Shown: positions 44,068 through 53,296, counted from the first letter of the stretch. The stretch: 64,000 bases of DNA from Paenarthrobacter sp. GOM3 (GCF_018215265.2 NZ_CP136562.1:124001-188000); one strand, 5' to 3'. Notes: generated by a model from the sequence alone, not told the origin. Program-made: numbers and translations.

Positions 44068-44580
44068 TTAGCCCTGCTGCGCAGCCCACTCTTCGACGCG
44101 GCGGTTGCTCTCCTCCTCTGAGAGGTCCTCGACGCGCGTCATCACGGACCACCGGACACCGAACGGATCCCGGATGCTGGCATAGCGGTCACCGGAAACG
44201 AAGGTGCTCAACGGCTCCCTGATGGTGGCGCCGGCTTGTTCCGCTTTGCGGACCAGGGCGTCCGCATCGGAGCAGTAGAGGCCCAGGGAATAGCAGTCGT
44301 TCTCGCCCTCGGGCGCCGGAACCAAATGGTATTCGGGGTTGGGTTCGCCGAGTTGAAGGTGGCCGTTTCCGAAGTCGAGCTCCGCGTGGACCACCACACC
44401 ACCCATCTCGGTTTCGCCCACCACCCTGGCACCGAACACGTCCCGGTAGAACGCGATGGCTTCCTTGGCGTTGGGGACGGCAAGGAACGGTGTGAGGCTG
44501 GTCAACCCGTTCGGAATGCCGTGCGTGGTGTGCTCGCCGTTCGCGGCGGTGGTCGCTTCTGTGCTTGTAGTATCTGTCAT
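44068..44580 (-). CDS. VOC-family protein, PhnB/YaeR-like glyoxalase
   Basis: The 170-residue protein opens with a short polar tail, then LTPFLAVPNAKEAIAFYRDV and FGARVVGETEMGGVVVHAEL, and ends with DPFGVRWSVMTRVEDLSEEE. This is the PhnB-type VOC family (3-demethylubiquinone-9 methyltransferase-like fold). I chose ATG 44580 (MTDTTSTEATTAANG). It is divergent from the AraC regulator, with about 85 bases between starts, so the regulator may control it (inference). No substrate is known. Confidence 0.82.
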   Translation of the reverse strand: MTDTTSTEATTAANGEHTTHGIPNGLTSLTPFLAVPNAKEAIAFYRDVFGARVVGETEMGGVVVHAELDFGNGHLQLGEPNPEYHLVPAPEGENDCYSLGLYCSDADALVRKAEQAGATIREPLSTFVSGDRYASIRDPFGVRWSVMTRVEDLSEEESNRRVEEWAAQQG

Positions 44581-44666
44581 GGTTATGACGCTACGTGCCT
44601 GGTGAGGGCCGGCGCTTGGAGATTCGCGACGGGTTCGCGAGGGGTTGGATTCCGGGGAAGGCTCCA

Positions 44667-45461
44667 ATGAAGGATTCGTTCAAAGGCATCCTCTATCCCG
44701 CGCGGCTGCCCACTTTCCACCGCCTTCCCGCGCCAGCGTCGGTGGCGCACCTTGTACAGTGGTTCTGGATCCCCGAGTGGGACATCGAACCCGGCCGATC
44801 GTCCCGGCAACACGTGATCGCCTACCCCACCTCCAATCTGGTGGTGCAAGGTGATGTGGTCGAATTCTCCGGCCCCACCACCCGCGCCACCTACCGTGAC
44901 CTGACCGGCAGGGGCTGGGCGGTGGGAGCCCTGCTGCGTCCGGCAGCGGTTCCCCTGTTCTGCGACGCCCCGGAGAACCTGCGGGACAAAGGGCTCGCGT
45001 TGGACCTGCGCGATCTTCACACTGCCGTCTCAGCGGCCATGGACACGCACGACGGCGGCGCTCACCGCGGACGGGCAGTGGATGCCTTTGTTGCCTGGCT
45101 GGTTTCGCTGGACGTTGTGTTGTCCGAAGAGGCCCTGCTCGCAAACCGGATGATGGACCTCATCGCTTCCGACCCCCCGGTGGTCCGGATCGAGGACGCG
45201 GCATCCGTGCTTGCTGTGTCCCCGCGAACGTTGCAACGGATTGCGAAGAAGTACATCGGGTTGAGTCCTTCCGCCCTCATCCGTCGCCGAAGGCTGCAGG
45301 ACGCGGCCGAGCGCACCCGGTCCGATCCAACAGCGGACCTTGCAGTGATCGCCGTCGAACTTGGCTACGCAGATCATGCGCACCTCACCAACGACTTCCG
45401 GAAGTTCCTGGGCTTCACGCCGAGTTCGTACCGGCGGTCAGCCGGGGCTGCGGACTCCTGA
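44667..45461 (+). CDS. AraC-family transcriptional regulator
   Basis: The 264-residue protein has an N-terminal domain with HLVQWFWIPEWDIEPGRSSR and a C-terminal double helix-turn-helix: RIEDAASVLAVSPRTLQRIA, KKYIGLSPSALIRRRRLQDA, and ELGYADHAHLTNDFRKFLG, closing FTPSSYRRS. This is the standard AraC DNA-binding domain. I chose ATG 44667, with GGGGAAGG upstream. It is divergent from the PhnB-like VOC gene. The ligand is unknown. Confidence 0.88.
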   Translation: MKDSFKGILYPARLPTFHRLPAPASVAHLVQWFWIPEWDIEPGRSSRQHVIAYPTSNLVVQGDVVEFSGPTTRATYRDLTGRGWAVGALLRPAAVPLFCDAPENLRDKGLALDLRDLHTAVSAAMDTHDGGAHRGRAVDAFVAWLVSLDVVLSEEALLANRMMDLIASDPPVVRIEDAASVLAVSPRTLQRIAKKYIGLSPSALIRRRRLQDAAERTRSDPTADLAVIAVELGYADHAHLTNDFRKFLGFTPSSYRRSAGAADS

Positions 45462-45520
45462 GTGTTGGCACTGAAAACACCGCGGCCGCATCCCTGTCCT
45501 CTAGGGTCGAGCGGAAGTAC

Positions 45521-46048
45521 TTAGTTCAGGGGCTGACAGGCCTCCGCCGCAACCTCTGCGGGCTTCGGCACTGGCTTATGTGCAGCGTCAAGGAAGACCC
45601 TGCAGGACACCACGCCCTCGCCGGCTGCTCCCGTTGCGCACCGGCAGCGGTAGGCGTGGGACATCCAGGAGCTGTCCAGCAGTGCCTGCATCCAGGCATC
45701 ACATTCTGCCAGTGAGAGGGGTGTGCGATATCCGGCGTCCTTCCGGTGGGCCGCGAAGGACACCGTGACGCAGGTACCAGCAGGGGCGGGCCCAGGGGCA
45801 AACCACCCCATCTCCACGGTTTCCGCGACGATGGTCAGATTGATGTTCGCGTCGTCGGCCGACGGCATAGGACCCGCCCGATGCTGCCGACGGCCGAGGC
45901 GGCTTGGATCCTCCCGCCTTGAAGACGCGGTCAACGCTGCGCGAAGTTCGCTGAGTTCCCGGCCATGCTTGTTGTAAATCCGCGCACTGAGATCCGCATC
46001 CACTGACCGGCTTGGCATTTCAGCCCCTGGCTCATCGGTGCTTGGCAC
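45521..46048 (-). CDS. Hypothetical protein
   Basis: The 175-residue protein is soluble with no transmembrane segment. A polar N-terminal part (residues 1-65) precedes a globular-looking part with INLTIVAETVEMGWFAPG and ECDAWMQALLDSSWMSHAYR. GTG 46048 has GGAGG five bases upstream, which decides the start. I do not recognise the family. It is convergent with the AraC gene. Confidence 0.6.
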   Translation of the reverse strand: MPSTDEPGAEMPSRSVDADLSARIYNKHGRELSELRAALTASSRREDPSRLGRRQHRAGPMPSADDANINLTIVAETVEMGWFAPGPAPAGTCVTVSFAAHRKDAGYRTPLSLAECDAWMQALLDSSWMSHAYRCRCATGAAGEGVVSCRVFLDAAHKPVPKPAEVAAEACQPLN

Positions 46049-46137
46049 AACGCCTCCAAAGGTCGACCCGGGCAGAATGACACGAGAATACCGCTGGCTA
46101 AATCAAATCGCTAGAGGAACGGCGCGGTTAGATACTG

Positions 46138-46620
46138 CTACCCCTGCCGCGGCCCCGCCGCATCAAGGACCACGGCAGCCGTAATGATGCGCCCGCACTG
46201 CTCGCCGAACGGGTAGTCGCCCTTCGGAGTGAACGTCAGGGTGCGAACCGGCAAGGCCGCGCCGGCCGTGGAAGTGCCGCTCACCGTCGCATCCATGGGC
46301 GCTTCGGATAACGCCGGCAGCTCCAGGAAGCCCTGCAGGGTCCCGTCAGGGGAGGAAGTCGCTGAGCAGACACCCTCCGGCGAGCAACCCTGGTCGACGG
46401 CAACTGAGCCCGGATGCAGAACCAGCTCTTTCTCCGTGCAGCTACCGTCTTGGCAAGCCTTCAGTCGAAGAGAACCAACCTCGCCCGCGTAGGAGGCGGC
46501 CACGCTCACGGACACCCCGGTAACCCGGGCAATGGCCGGGCACGCCACAGGCTCCGGATAGCAGCCTGTAAGCAGGGCCACTGTGCCGGCAAGGGTCAAA
46601 GCGAAACCGATTCTGCCCAT
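46138..46620 (-). CDS. Hypothetical lipoprotein
   Basis: The 160-residue protein has a signal peptide with lipobox: GFALTLAGTVALLTGC, the Cys at residue 19, so it is likely attached to the outer face of the membrane. The mature part contains several Cys residues and a beta-rich look, with no recognised domain. The start ATG 46620 has only a weak ribosome binding site. It is followed upstream by mutY on the same strand, with 25 bases between. Confidence 0.7.
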   Translation of the reverse strand: MGRIGFALTLAGTVALLTGCYPEPVACPAIARVTGVSVSVAASYAGEVGSLRLKACQDGSCTEKELVLHPGSVAVDQGCSPEGVCSATSSPDGTLQGFLELPALSEAPMDATVSGTSTAGAALPVRTLTFTPKGDYPFGEQCGRIITAAVVLDAAGPRQG

Positions 46621-46644
46621 GCCTCAGGGTAGGACCAGGACGCG

Positions 46645-47595
46645 CTACGCCGGAAGCCGCAACCCGCCGTCGTGCATTTCCGCAAGGCCGTCGGTCAGCA
46701 GGCCGTCCAAGGCGCGCTCCAGCTGTTCCGGCGCCGAGTTGAGCCGGTGCAACGCTGCGAGCGGAATGCCGACGCCGGATGGTGCGAACCCGAGGTCGGC
46801 CGGTGCCTGCTCGAACATCTCGCGCGGGACAGGCGTGGCAGCTTCGCGGAGTACAGCCATCACGGCTCCGCGGACCTGGCGGTCGGTGCCGTGCCAGGAC
46901 TGGCCTTTGGGCGTGTACGACGGCGGCGGCTCACCGGCGGCGAGCCACGCACAGCTTGCCCGGACGGGACAGTCCGCGCACTTGGGGCTGCGGGCGGTGC
47001 AGACCATGGCACCGAGCTCCATGACGGAAGCGTTCCAGCGCACGGACAGTTTCGGATCGAGGGGCAGCAGCACCTCCGCCAGGCGCATCTCCGCGGCGGT
47101 CAGGGTTGGCGCCGGAAGCGCGTTCCCGGAGAAGAGCCGTGCGTGGACGCGCCGGATGTTCGTGTCCACAACGGTCTCCCGTTGACCGAAGGCGAACGCA
47201 GCGACAGCGGCGGCCGTGTAGCTGCCGACGCCGGGAAGGCCCAGGAGCTCGTCGTAGTTGTCGGGCACCGAACCGCCGTGTTGGTCCCGGATAGCGACGG
47301 CGGCCGCATGCAGGCGCAGGGCCCGACGCGGATAGCCCAGGCGGCCCCAATGGCGCACGGCTTCACCGGACGGTTCCTTGGCGAGGTGGGAGGGTGTGGG
47401 CCAGCGTTCCATCCAGTCGAACCAGATGGGAAGGACACGCACCACCGGCGTTTGCTGGAGCATGACTTCGCTGACGAGTATTCCCCATGGGCTGCAGCCC
47501 GGCTCGCGCCAGGGGAGGTCCCTTGCCGTGTCCTCGAACCACTGATCCAGGGCGTCATGGAGCGAAGCCAGCTGGTGGGTGTTGGGAAGTGTCAT
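46645..47595 (-). CDS. mutY: A/G-specific adenine glycosylase
   Basis: It removes adenine mispaired with 8-oxoguanine. The roughly 316-residue protein has the helix-hairpin-helix LLGLPGVGSYTAAAVAAFAF and the catalytic Asp in VVDTNIRRV. The iron-sulfur cluster ligands are in CTARSPKCADCPVRASC (C-x6-C-x2-C-x5-C). EVMLQQTPVVRVLP holds the other MutY signature. I chose ATG 47595 (MTLPNTHQLASL); the frame is open 22 codons further, without homology. The C-terminal MutT-like domain is short, as in actinobacteria. Confidence 0.94.
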   Translation of the reverse strand: MTLPNTHQLASLHDALDQWFEDTARDLPWREPGCSPWGILVSEVMLQQTPVVRVLPIWFDWMERWPTPSHLAKEPSGEAVRHWGRLGYPRRALRLHAAAVAIRDQHGGSVPDNYDELLGLPGVGSYTAAAVAAFAFGQRETVVDTNIRRVHARLFSGNALPAPTLTAAEMRLAEVLLPLDPKLSVRWNASVMELGAMVCTARSPKCADCPVRASCAWLAAGEPPPSYTPKGQSWHGTDRQVRGAVMAVLREAATPVPREMFEQAPADLGFAPSGVGIPLAALHRLNSAPEQLERALDGLLTDGLAEMHDGGLRLPA

Positions 47596-47731
47596 ACTGC
47601 CATCAACTCTAGTGGATTCCAGCCCGGAGTAGCCCGCCCGCAACCGCATGGCCGACGTCACACAGCCCAGGATTGGGCGCCAGCGGCGTGGAGGTTAGGC
47701 ACCCCGGCCGCTGCGAGCCTAGCCTAGAACC

Positions 47732-48439
47732 ATGTCCACCAAGGGTAAGCAGCAATCCACCGCGCGCTCATCAGCGCGGGCGAAAGGTGCTGCCCGCGGT
47801 TCGTCACCCCAAAGCACCTCCACGAACCGTCGCCGGCCGAGCCCTGCCGTGTACCGCCGTCGTCGGCAGGTGGTGTTCGGTGCCCTGCTGCTGGTGATCG
47901 TGCTGCTCGTGGCTGGCATAGTTGCCGTCACAGGGGCGCTTTCCGGGAAGCCTGAACCGCAAGCGGTCGCGTCTCCCGACACAACGCAGGCACCGACGCA
48001 AGGGACCGCACCGTCGGGAACGCCGTCGCCTTCGGTTTCCGCTACGCCCGTGTGCGACTTCAACCTCATGACCGTGGCCGCGAAAACCGATAAACCCGCC
48101 TACGGTGCCGAGGAAATGCCGCTCCTGACCATGACCATCACCAACGGCGGCGCAGCTCCGTGCGAGGTCAACGTCGGAACTTCACAGATGGAATACCTGG
48201 TGATGAGCGGAGCCGACCGCATTTTCTCCTCCAAGGACTGCCAGACAGGCGGCGTGGACCTCATCAAGACCATCCAGCCCGGCAAGAGCGAAACCGCCAA
48301 CTTCCCGTGGCAGCGCAACCGGACCTTGGAAGGTTGCGGCGCCATCAACGCCAAGCCCGGTGGTGGGGGCGCCTACTACACCTTCGAAGCACGGCTGGGA
48401 AACAAGGCCAGCCCCAAAGCCACCTTCCAGCTGAACTAA
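47732..48439 (+). CDS. Hypothetical membrane-anchored protein
   Basis: The 235-residue protein has a basic cytoplasmic N-terminus (about 45 residues, many Ser/Arg), one transmembrane segment VVFGALLLVIVLLVAGIVAV near residues 47-66, a Pro/Ser/Thr linker, and an extracytoplasmic beta-rich domain starting near VCDFNLMTVAAKTDKPAYGA. The latter resembles DUF4232-like immunoglobulin-type domains. Function is unknown. It is divergent from mutY and convergent with disA. Confidence 0.75.
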   Translation: MSTKGKQQSTARSSARAKGAARGSSPQSTSTNRRRPSPAVYRRRRQVVFGALLLVIVLLVAGIVAVTGALSGKPEPQAVASPDTTQAPTQGTAPSGTPSPSVSATPVCDFNLMTVAAKTDKPAYGAEEMPLLTMTITNGGAAPCEVNVGTSQMEYLVMSGADRIFSSKDCQTGGVDLIKTIQPGKSETANFPWQRNRTLEGCGAINAKPGGGGAYYTFEARLGNKASPKATFQLN

Positions 48440-48479
48440 GCGGCCTCGCGCCAGGCAACGTTCGACGGCGGCTGTCGCC

Positions 48480-49556
48480 TTAGAGGAAACGGTCCAGCAG
48501 GCTGGCCTCCGCCATGCGGCTCAGGCCCTCGCGGACGGTGCGGGCGCGCTGGTCGCCGATGCCGTCCACAGTCATCAGGTCGTCGATGGTGGCAGCCATC
48601 AGGTTCTGCAGGCCACCGAAGTAGTCCACCAGGCGGTCGGCCACAGCCTTGGGCACGGACTTGAGCCCGGACAGCAGCCGGTATCCGCGGGGCTGGACTA
48701 CCGCATCCAACTGTTCCACGCCGCCAGCGAAACCGATGATGTGGGCGATGCGGCTAAGGTCGATCAACTCCGTGGGCCCAAGGTTTAGGAGGGCCTGGAC
48801 GGCTTCTTCAATGTCTTCAGGAGTGGCGTCCGGGTCCGAGTAGTCCCGGATGATCACATCGCTGCCCGGTCCGCGTCCCATGGTGAGTTCCTCCACCTGA
48901 AGGGACAAAAGGCGGCCGTCTTCGCCGAGCTCCAGGACGTACTGGGCAATTTCCTCCGAGATCCGGCGGACCATCTCCTGGCGCTGCAGGGTGACAGCAA
49001 CATCCCTGACGGTGACCAGAGCCTCGATTTCGAGGGCCGAAAGCGAGCTGGTGACCTGGTCCAGCCTGGCGCTGTACCGTTCCAGCGTGGCCAGGGCCTG
49101 GTTGGCGCGGGCCAGGACCTTCTCCGAACCCTCCAGCACGTGGCGCAACCCGTTCACGTAAAGGGCAATGATCTGCATGGACTGGCTGACGGAAATGACG
49201 GGGACGCCGGTCTGGATGGCGACACGTTCAGCGGTGCGGTGCCTGGTACCGGATTCCTGGGTTTCGATGCTGGAGTCCGGAACCAGTTGGACGGCGGCCC
49301 GGACGATGTTGCTGGCATCCTTGTCGCAGATGATGGCGCCGTCCATCTTGGCGAGTTCCCGCAAGCGCGTGGGGGAGAAGTCGATGCCGATATCGAATCC
49401 GCCGGAACAGATGGAGTCGATGGTGCGGTCCGATCCCAGCACAATCAAGGCTCCGGTGCGTCCGCGAAGGATGCGCTCAAGGCCATCGCGTAACGGAGTT
49501 CCGGGTGCGACTCTGGCCAAGGTCGCCTTGAGCGACTCTTCCGGGCTCCGGGCCAT
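48480..49556 (-). CDS. disA: DNA integrity scanning protein, diadenylate cyclase
   Basis: DisA makes cyclic di-AMP from two ATP and responds to branched DNA. The 358-residue protein has the DAC domain with FDIGIDFSPTRLRELAKMDG, the DGA motif, and SGTRHRTAERVA (RHR motif) near residues 105-116. A helical linker follows, then a C-terminal helix-hairpin-helix DNA-binding domain (GLQNLMAATIDDLMTVDGIG). Length is typical. ATG 49556 has GAAGGG upstream. It is near radA and mutY, a common actinobacterial arrangement. Confidence 0.96.
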   Translation of the reverse strand: MARSPEESLKATLARVAPGTPLRDGLERILRGRTGALIVLGSDRTIDSICSGGFDIGIDFSPTRLRELAKMDGAIICDKDASNIVRAAVQLVPDSSIETQESGTRHRTAERVAIQTGVPVISVSQSMQIIALYVNGLRHVLEGSEKVLARANQALATLERYSARLDQVTSSLSALEIEALVTVRDVAVTLQRQEMVRRISEEIAQYVLELGEDGRLLSLQVEELTMGRGPGSDVIIRDYSDPDATPEDIEEAVQALLNLGPTELIDLSRIAHIIGFAGGVEQLDAVVQPRGYRLLSGLKSVPKAVADRLVDYFGGLQNLMAATIDDLMTVDGIGDQRARTVREGLSRMAEASLLDRFL

Positions 49557-49692
49557 GGGGTTTCCCTTCGAAGGTGCAAGCCGCGGCTCACAGACAAGCT
49601 GAATCCGGCGTCAGGGGACACGCGAAAAAATGCCCCTTTGACGACTAGCACCATGATAGGGCTTCGCGACACCATTAACCGCACCAGCAAGC

Positions 49693-49771
49693 CCCAAAGT
49701 GGGTCATTTCGCTATGTTCGGGTGACCACGGAAGAGGGTCTCTCCGGCTCTGCGGCGCGGCCCACTTTGGG
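49693..49771. repeat. Inverted repeat between disA and the Pr6Pr gene
   Basis: CCCAAAGTGGG at 49693-49703 and CCCACTTTGGG at 49761-49771 are perfect complements, 57 bases apart, in the 280-base gap (49557-49837). The gap has no gene; the region beside it also contains the disA promoter. It may be a small repetitive element. Confidence 0.5.
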
Positions 49772-49837
49772 AAAGCGGCCCGCTGACATGGGCGGATATA
49801 ACAAGTTGGTGTAGTTAATTACGCCCTGGCCGCCGAC

Positions 49838-50461
49838 TCAGTAATCCACTTGACGCTTCAGCTTGTTGCCCAGCCACATCATCGCCAGGCTCACCAGCAG
49901 GAAGCCGACTGAAATGGCCAAGGCGAAAACCACTACGCCGCCCCAACCGCCTGCCCGCGCAGGATCGATGAACCAGTAGGGGTACCAGTTCACAAACGCG
50001 CCCCGCACCAGGCTGTAGACCAGGTAGCCGATGGGATAAAGCAGCCAGTACCAGATGTGCTTCGCCTTAAGGGTGGTCCTGGGCGGTTGGAAGAGCCAGT
50101 CAGCCACCATCATCACGGGCATCAGGTAATGCACCACGAAATTGACCCAAGGCAGCAGGGAACCGAGGTCCTCACCGGCCAGGAGCGCACCGAATACCAG
50201 GCCCACCACGGCCATGGCGATCGTGGCAGTGCCGCGCGTGACGTCGTCGGCCTCGCTGGGGCGCTTGCGGATCATGACCCGGTAACCGCTGATGAGGAGC
50301 ACCAGCGCAGCGAAGATGTTGGACAGATTGGTGAAATAGGAGAAGAAGTTCCAGACGTCGAACCCCAAGCCCACATGAACCGTCAGCTGCGCGCCGACGG
50401 CCACCAGGGTCAGAAGGCCAAAGAAAAAGCGTCCCCCGATAAGCACATTCCGTTTGGTCAT
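49838..50461 (-). CDS. Pr6Pr-family membrane protein
   Basis: The 207-residue protein has six predicted transmembrane segments and the sequence WNFFSYFTNLSNIFAALVLL, then VHYLMPVMMVADWLF and YPIGYLVYSLVRGAFVNWYP, which match the Pr6Pr family of FAR-17a/AIG1-like fold. Function is unknown. AAGGA lies eight bases before ATG 50461. The preceding gene on this strand, about 90 bases away, is the GH26-like hydrolase. Confidence 0.8.
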   Translation of the reverse strand: MTKRNVLIGGRFFFGLLTLVAVGAQLTVHVGLGFDVWNFFSYFTNLSNIFAALVLLISGYRVMIRKRPSEADDVTRGTATIAMAVVGLVFGALLAGEDLGSLLPWVNFVVHYLMPVMMVADWLFQPPRTTLKAKHIWYWLLYPIGYLVYSLVRGAFVNWYPYWFIDPARAGGWGGVVVFALAISVGFLLVSLAMMWLGNKLKRQVDY

Positions 50462-50549
50462 GGCCTAATCCTTGCCGACCACGCGGGCGGATGGGCACCG
50501 ACACCCCAGACGGGTTACCGCCGGGTGCCCCTCGGGGTGCCCAGCACCG

Positions 50550-51782
50550 CTAAGTTTTGGGCTGGCAGGACTGGTCCGGGCCGTACTGGAACCACTCCGG
50601 AAGAGCTGCAGTAAAGGCTTCCCGTACTGCCGGTGTGTTGGTCACGGTCCAGTCGACGCGGCCCTTGACCTCAATTTCGTCTTTGTCCCATTCAAACCAG
50701 TTGATCATCTTCAAAAGTGGGAACCGCTGGTGGGTAGCGGGACTGAAGAGCTGGTTCCACCAGGCTTCCTTGATGGCGAGCTCCTGTTCCCCTGCCGCCG
50801 ACGGGGCGAAGAGCGCGGCCGTCTCAGGGATGGCTACCGGCTTGCCGTGTTGGCCCCCATAGACGCCGTAGAAATCGGGCAACAGGCTGTCGTCGCCGTT
50901 GGCGCCCACATAGGTTCCGGTGAGCTGCTCGGCGAACTTGTTGGGCTCGGGGAGTTCGTTCTCACCCCACGGATATTTGCTGCCCCAGTGGTACAGCGAC
51001 ATGCCCACCCAGTCCACAGCCTCATCGCCGGGGTAGTAGGGCGAATACGCGTCGTCGTTCATCGTCACTACGCCATCGCCGTTGGTGTCTAAAGCGGCGA
51101 ATTCGGGTGTCCCGGGCTTCGCCTCAAACTGGCCCCCGGCGAAGGGGTAGCCGCCGCCGTAGTTCGGTGCCCACATCATGGCCGAACCGGGCGCGTCCCT
51201 GTGCACTGCCTTTGCCAACGTTTGGAACGCAGCCACGTACTTTTGCGGCTGCTGCGACCACGCGTACCACGAGCCGTTCATCTCGTGCGCAAATCGGATA
51301 ATCACCGGGACGCCCTCAATGTTGAAGTGCGCCAGGTCTTTCGCCAAGGCAGAGGCTGCGTCCTCCGTGACAGCGTCCAAGCCACCGGCAGGCTCGAGGG
51401 TCAGGAGCATCATGTGTCCGTCTGCGTGGATCTGCTCAACAGCCTTCTGGAGGTCGTCCTCGTCCTTGGATGTCAGCGGAAAACCGGTAAACGAAACACT
51501 GACGGCCGGTTTGTGGCCGAGGTCTTTGGCAAAGGACGCCAACGACTTGGAGTGCCAGTCCAGGTTCACGCCAAACAGCGACCCGCTCGCTGGGGCCAGT
51601 TCGCTTCGCGCGAGGACTTCGCAGGACGCGAGCGACGGCGTCGCGGCGGCTTCCCGGTCAGCAAGTGAGTTGGCGAAGTTGACCCCGGCTATACCGAGCA
51701 CCACCAAACCGATCACGGCCGGCAGCGTGAACGCCCTCAACAGCTCGGCGCGGTTCTCCTTGCGGGACCCGCCGTCTTCCAC
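50550..51782 (-). CDS. GH26-like glycoside hydrolase (beta-mannanase family)
   Basis: The 410-residue protein has one N-terminal hydrophobic segment (LPAVIGLVVLGIAGVNFANS), serving as a signal or anchor, so the domain is outside the cell. GH26-like motifs are VPVIIRFAHEMNGSWYAW with the acid Glu in HEMNG, AMMWAPNYGGG, and DAVDWVG-type sequence; the nucleophile Glu is probably in AIPETAALFAP. An EF-hand-type loop, DTNGDGVVTMND, occurs at residues 232-243. I chose GTG 51782 because GGGGGAG lies eight bases upstream; TTG 51803 would add seven residues. Mannan is the family substrate but cannot be proven here. Confidence 0.78.
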   Translation of the reverse strand: MEDGGSRKENRAELLRAFTLPAVIGLVVLGIAGVNFANSLADREAAATPSLASCEVLARSELAPASGSLFGVNLDWHSKSLASFAKDLGHKPAVSVSFTGFPLTSKDEDDLQKAVEQIHADGHMMLLTLEPAGGLDAVTEDAASALAKDLAHFNIEGVPVIIRFAHEMNGSWYAWSQQPQKYVAAFQTLAKAVHRDAPGSAMMWAPNYGGGYPFAGGQFEAKPGTPEFAALDTNGDGVVTMNDDAYSPYYPGDEAVDWVGMSLYHWGSKYPWGENELPEPNKFAEQLTGTYVGANGDDSLLPDFYGVYGGQHGKPVAIPETAALFAPSAAGEQELAIKEAWWNQLFSPATHQRFPLLKMINWFEWDKDEIEVKGRVDWTVTNTPAVREAFTAALPEWFQYGPDQSCQPKT

Positions 51783-51874
51783 TGGTTGCTCCCCCAAAAA
51801 CAAACACCAAGCCTTCCTGAGCTGCGCCTTCGTCCTATCCTAGGGATCCGCGGTCCGCGGCTCAATCATGCAGG

Positions 51875-53248
51875 CTAGGTGATCAGCAGCTCCAGGGCCT
51901 CAGCCAGGTGGCCTACCTCGCGCACCGAGAAGCCTTCAGGGATGACACCCGCCCCCGCCGGACTTGCTGGAACAATCGCATGGGTGAACCCGAGCCGGTG
52001 TGCTTCCTGGATGCGCTGGTTGATTCCCGGGACCGGACGGACCTCGCCGGCCAGCCCAACCTCGCCGAAAGCAATGAGTCTCTGGGGGAGTGCCTTGCGT
52101 GACTTTGCCGAGGCGACAGCCAACGCGACCGCCAGGTCCGTGGCCGGCTCCGTCAACTTCACGCCGCCGACGGTGGCCACATAGGAGTCATCCTTATGCA
52201 GCATGCACCCGGCGCGCTGCTGAAGGACCGCCAGCAGCATGGCCACCCTTGAGCTTTCCAGTCCGCTGGTGGCCCGGCGAGGCTGCGAATTTGCACTCTC
52301 CGCAAGGAGCGATTGGACTTCGGCGAGCAGGGGTCGCCGCCCCTCCATGGTCACAGTGATGCAGGTTCCCGAGACGGGCTCCCGTGTCCGCGAAACAAAC
52401 AGTCCGCTGGGATCCGCAAGGCCTTCGATACCGGACTCGTTGAGGTCGAAGCACCCAACGTCATCCGTCGCGCCATAGCGGTTCTTGACGGCCCGGAGCA
52501 GGCGCAGGCGGGAGTGGCGTTCACCTTCGAACTGGCACACCACGTCCACCAGGTGTTCGAGCAGTCGGGGGCCGGCGATGGTTCCCTCTTTGGTTACGTG
52601 GCCCACCAAAAGGGTGGTCATGTTCCGTCGCTTGGCTGCCGCGATGATGGAGGCGGCAACTTCGCGCACCTGGGACACGCCTCCCGCGCTGCCCTCGACG
52701 TCCGCGCTGCTGAGCGTCTGGACGGAGTCCACAATGAGGAGTTTCGGCTCGAGCTTCTCAACTTGCCCCAGTGCCTGCCCCAGGTCCGTCTCCGCGGACA
52801 GGTAAAGAGTGTGCGCCACGGCATCGATCCGCTCAGCCCGCAGCTTCACCTGCGCCGCCGATTCCTCTCCCGTGACATACAGGACGTCCTGGCCTGTACG
52901 GGCAAACTTTGCGGCGACGTCCAGCAGCAGTGTGGACTTCCCGACGCCGGGTTCCCCGGCGAGCAGGATCACGGCGCCGGGCACAAGCCCTCCACCGAGG
53001 ACGCGGTCGAGTTCGTCCACCCCCGTGGGCAGGAACGCGGCGGTTGTCCCATCTACCTCAGCGATACGGCGGGCCGGTTCCAGGACGGTGGCAGCCGCCG
53101 TCGTTCGCGCAACCGTGGCGCCGTACTCTTCAACGGTGCCCCAGGCCTGGCACTCGCCGCACCGACCCACCCACTTGATGGCCGTCCAGCCACATTCGGC
53201 GCACTTGTAAGCGGGTGTTTTGGATGCGCGCGAAGTCTTTGAAGCCAT
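51875..53248 (-). CDS. radA: DNA repair protein RadA (Sms)
   Basis: This RecA-like branch-migration factor acts in recombination. The 457-residue protein has the four-Cys zinc finger CAECGWTAIKWVGRCGECQA at residues 16-35, the Walker A motif LAGEPGVGKSTLLL near residues 96-109, the RadA-specific KNRYG near residues 257-261, and the C-terminal Lon-like domain. Length is normal. It lies upstream of the GH26-like gene on the same strand, about 90 bases apart. It is part of a repair cluster with disA and mutY. Confidence 0.96.
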   Translation of the reverse strand: MASKTSRASKTPAYKCAECGWTAIKWVGRCGECQAWGTVEEYGATVARTTAAATVLEPARRIAEVDGTTAAFLPTGVDELDRVLGGGLVPGAVILLAGEPGVGKSTLLLDVAAKFARTGQDVLYVTGEESAAQVKLRAERIDAVAHTLYLSAETDLGQALGQVEKLEPKLLIVDSVQTLSSADVEGSAGGVSQVREVAASIIAAAKRRNMTTLLVGHVTKEGTIAGPRLLEHLVDVVCQFEGERHSRLRLLRAVKNRYGATDDVGCFDLNESGIEGLADPSGLFVSRTREPVSGTCITVTMEGRRPLLAEVQSLLAESANSQPRRATSGLESSRVAMLLAVLQQRAGCMLHKDDSYVATVGGVKLTEPATDLAVALAVASAKSRKALPQRLIAFGEVGLAGEVRPVPGINQRIQEAHRLGFTHAIVPASPAGAGVIPEGFSVREVGHLAEALELLIT

Positions 53249-53296
53249 GGGTTCAAGACTAGTGGCGGGTACCGACAGTATTGGCCTTGGCGCGGG

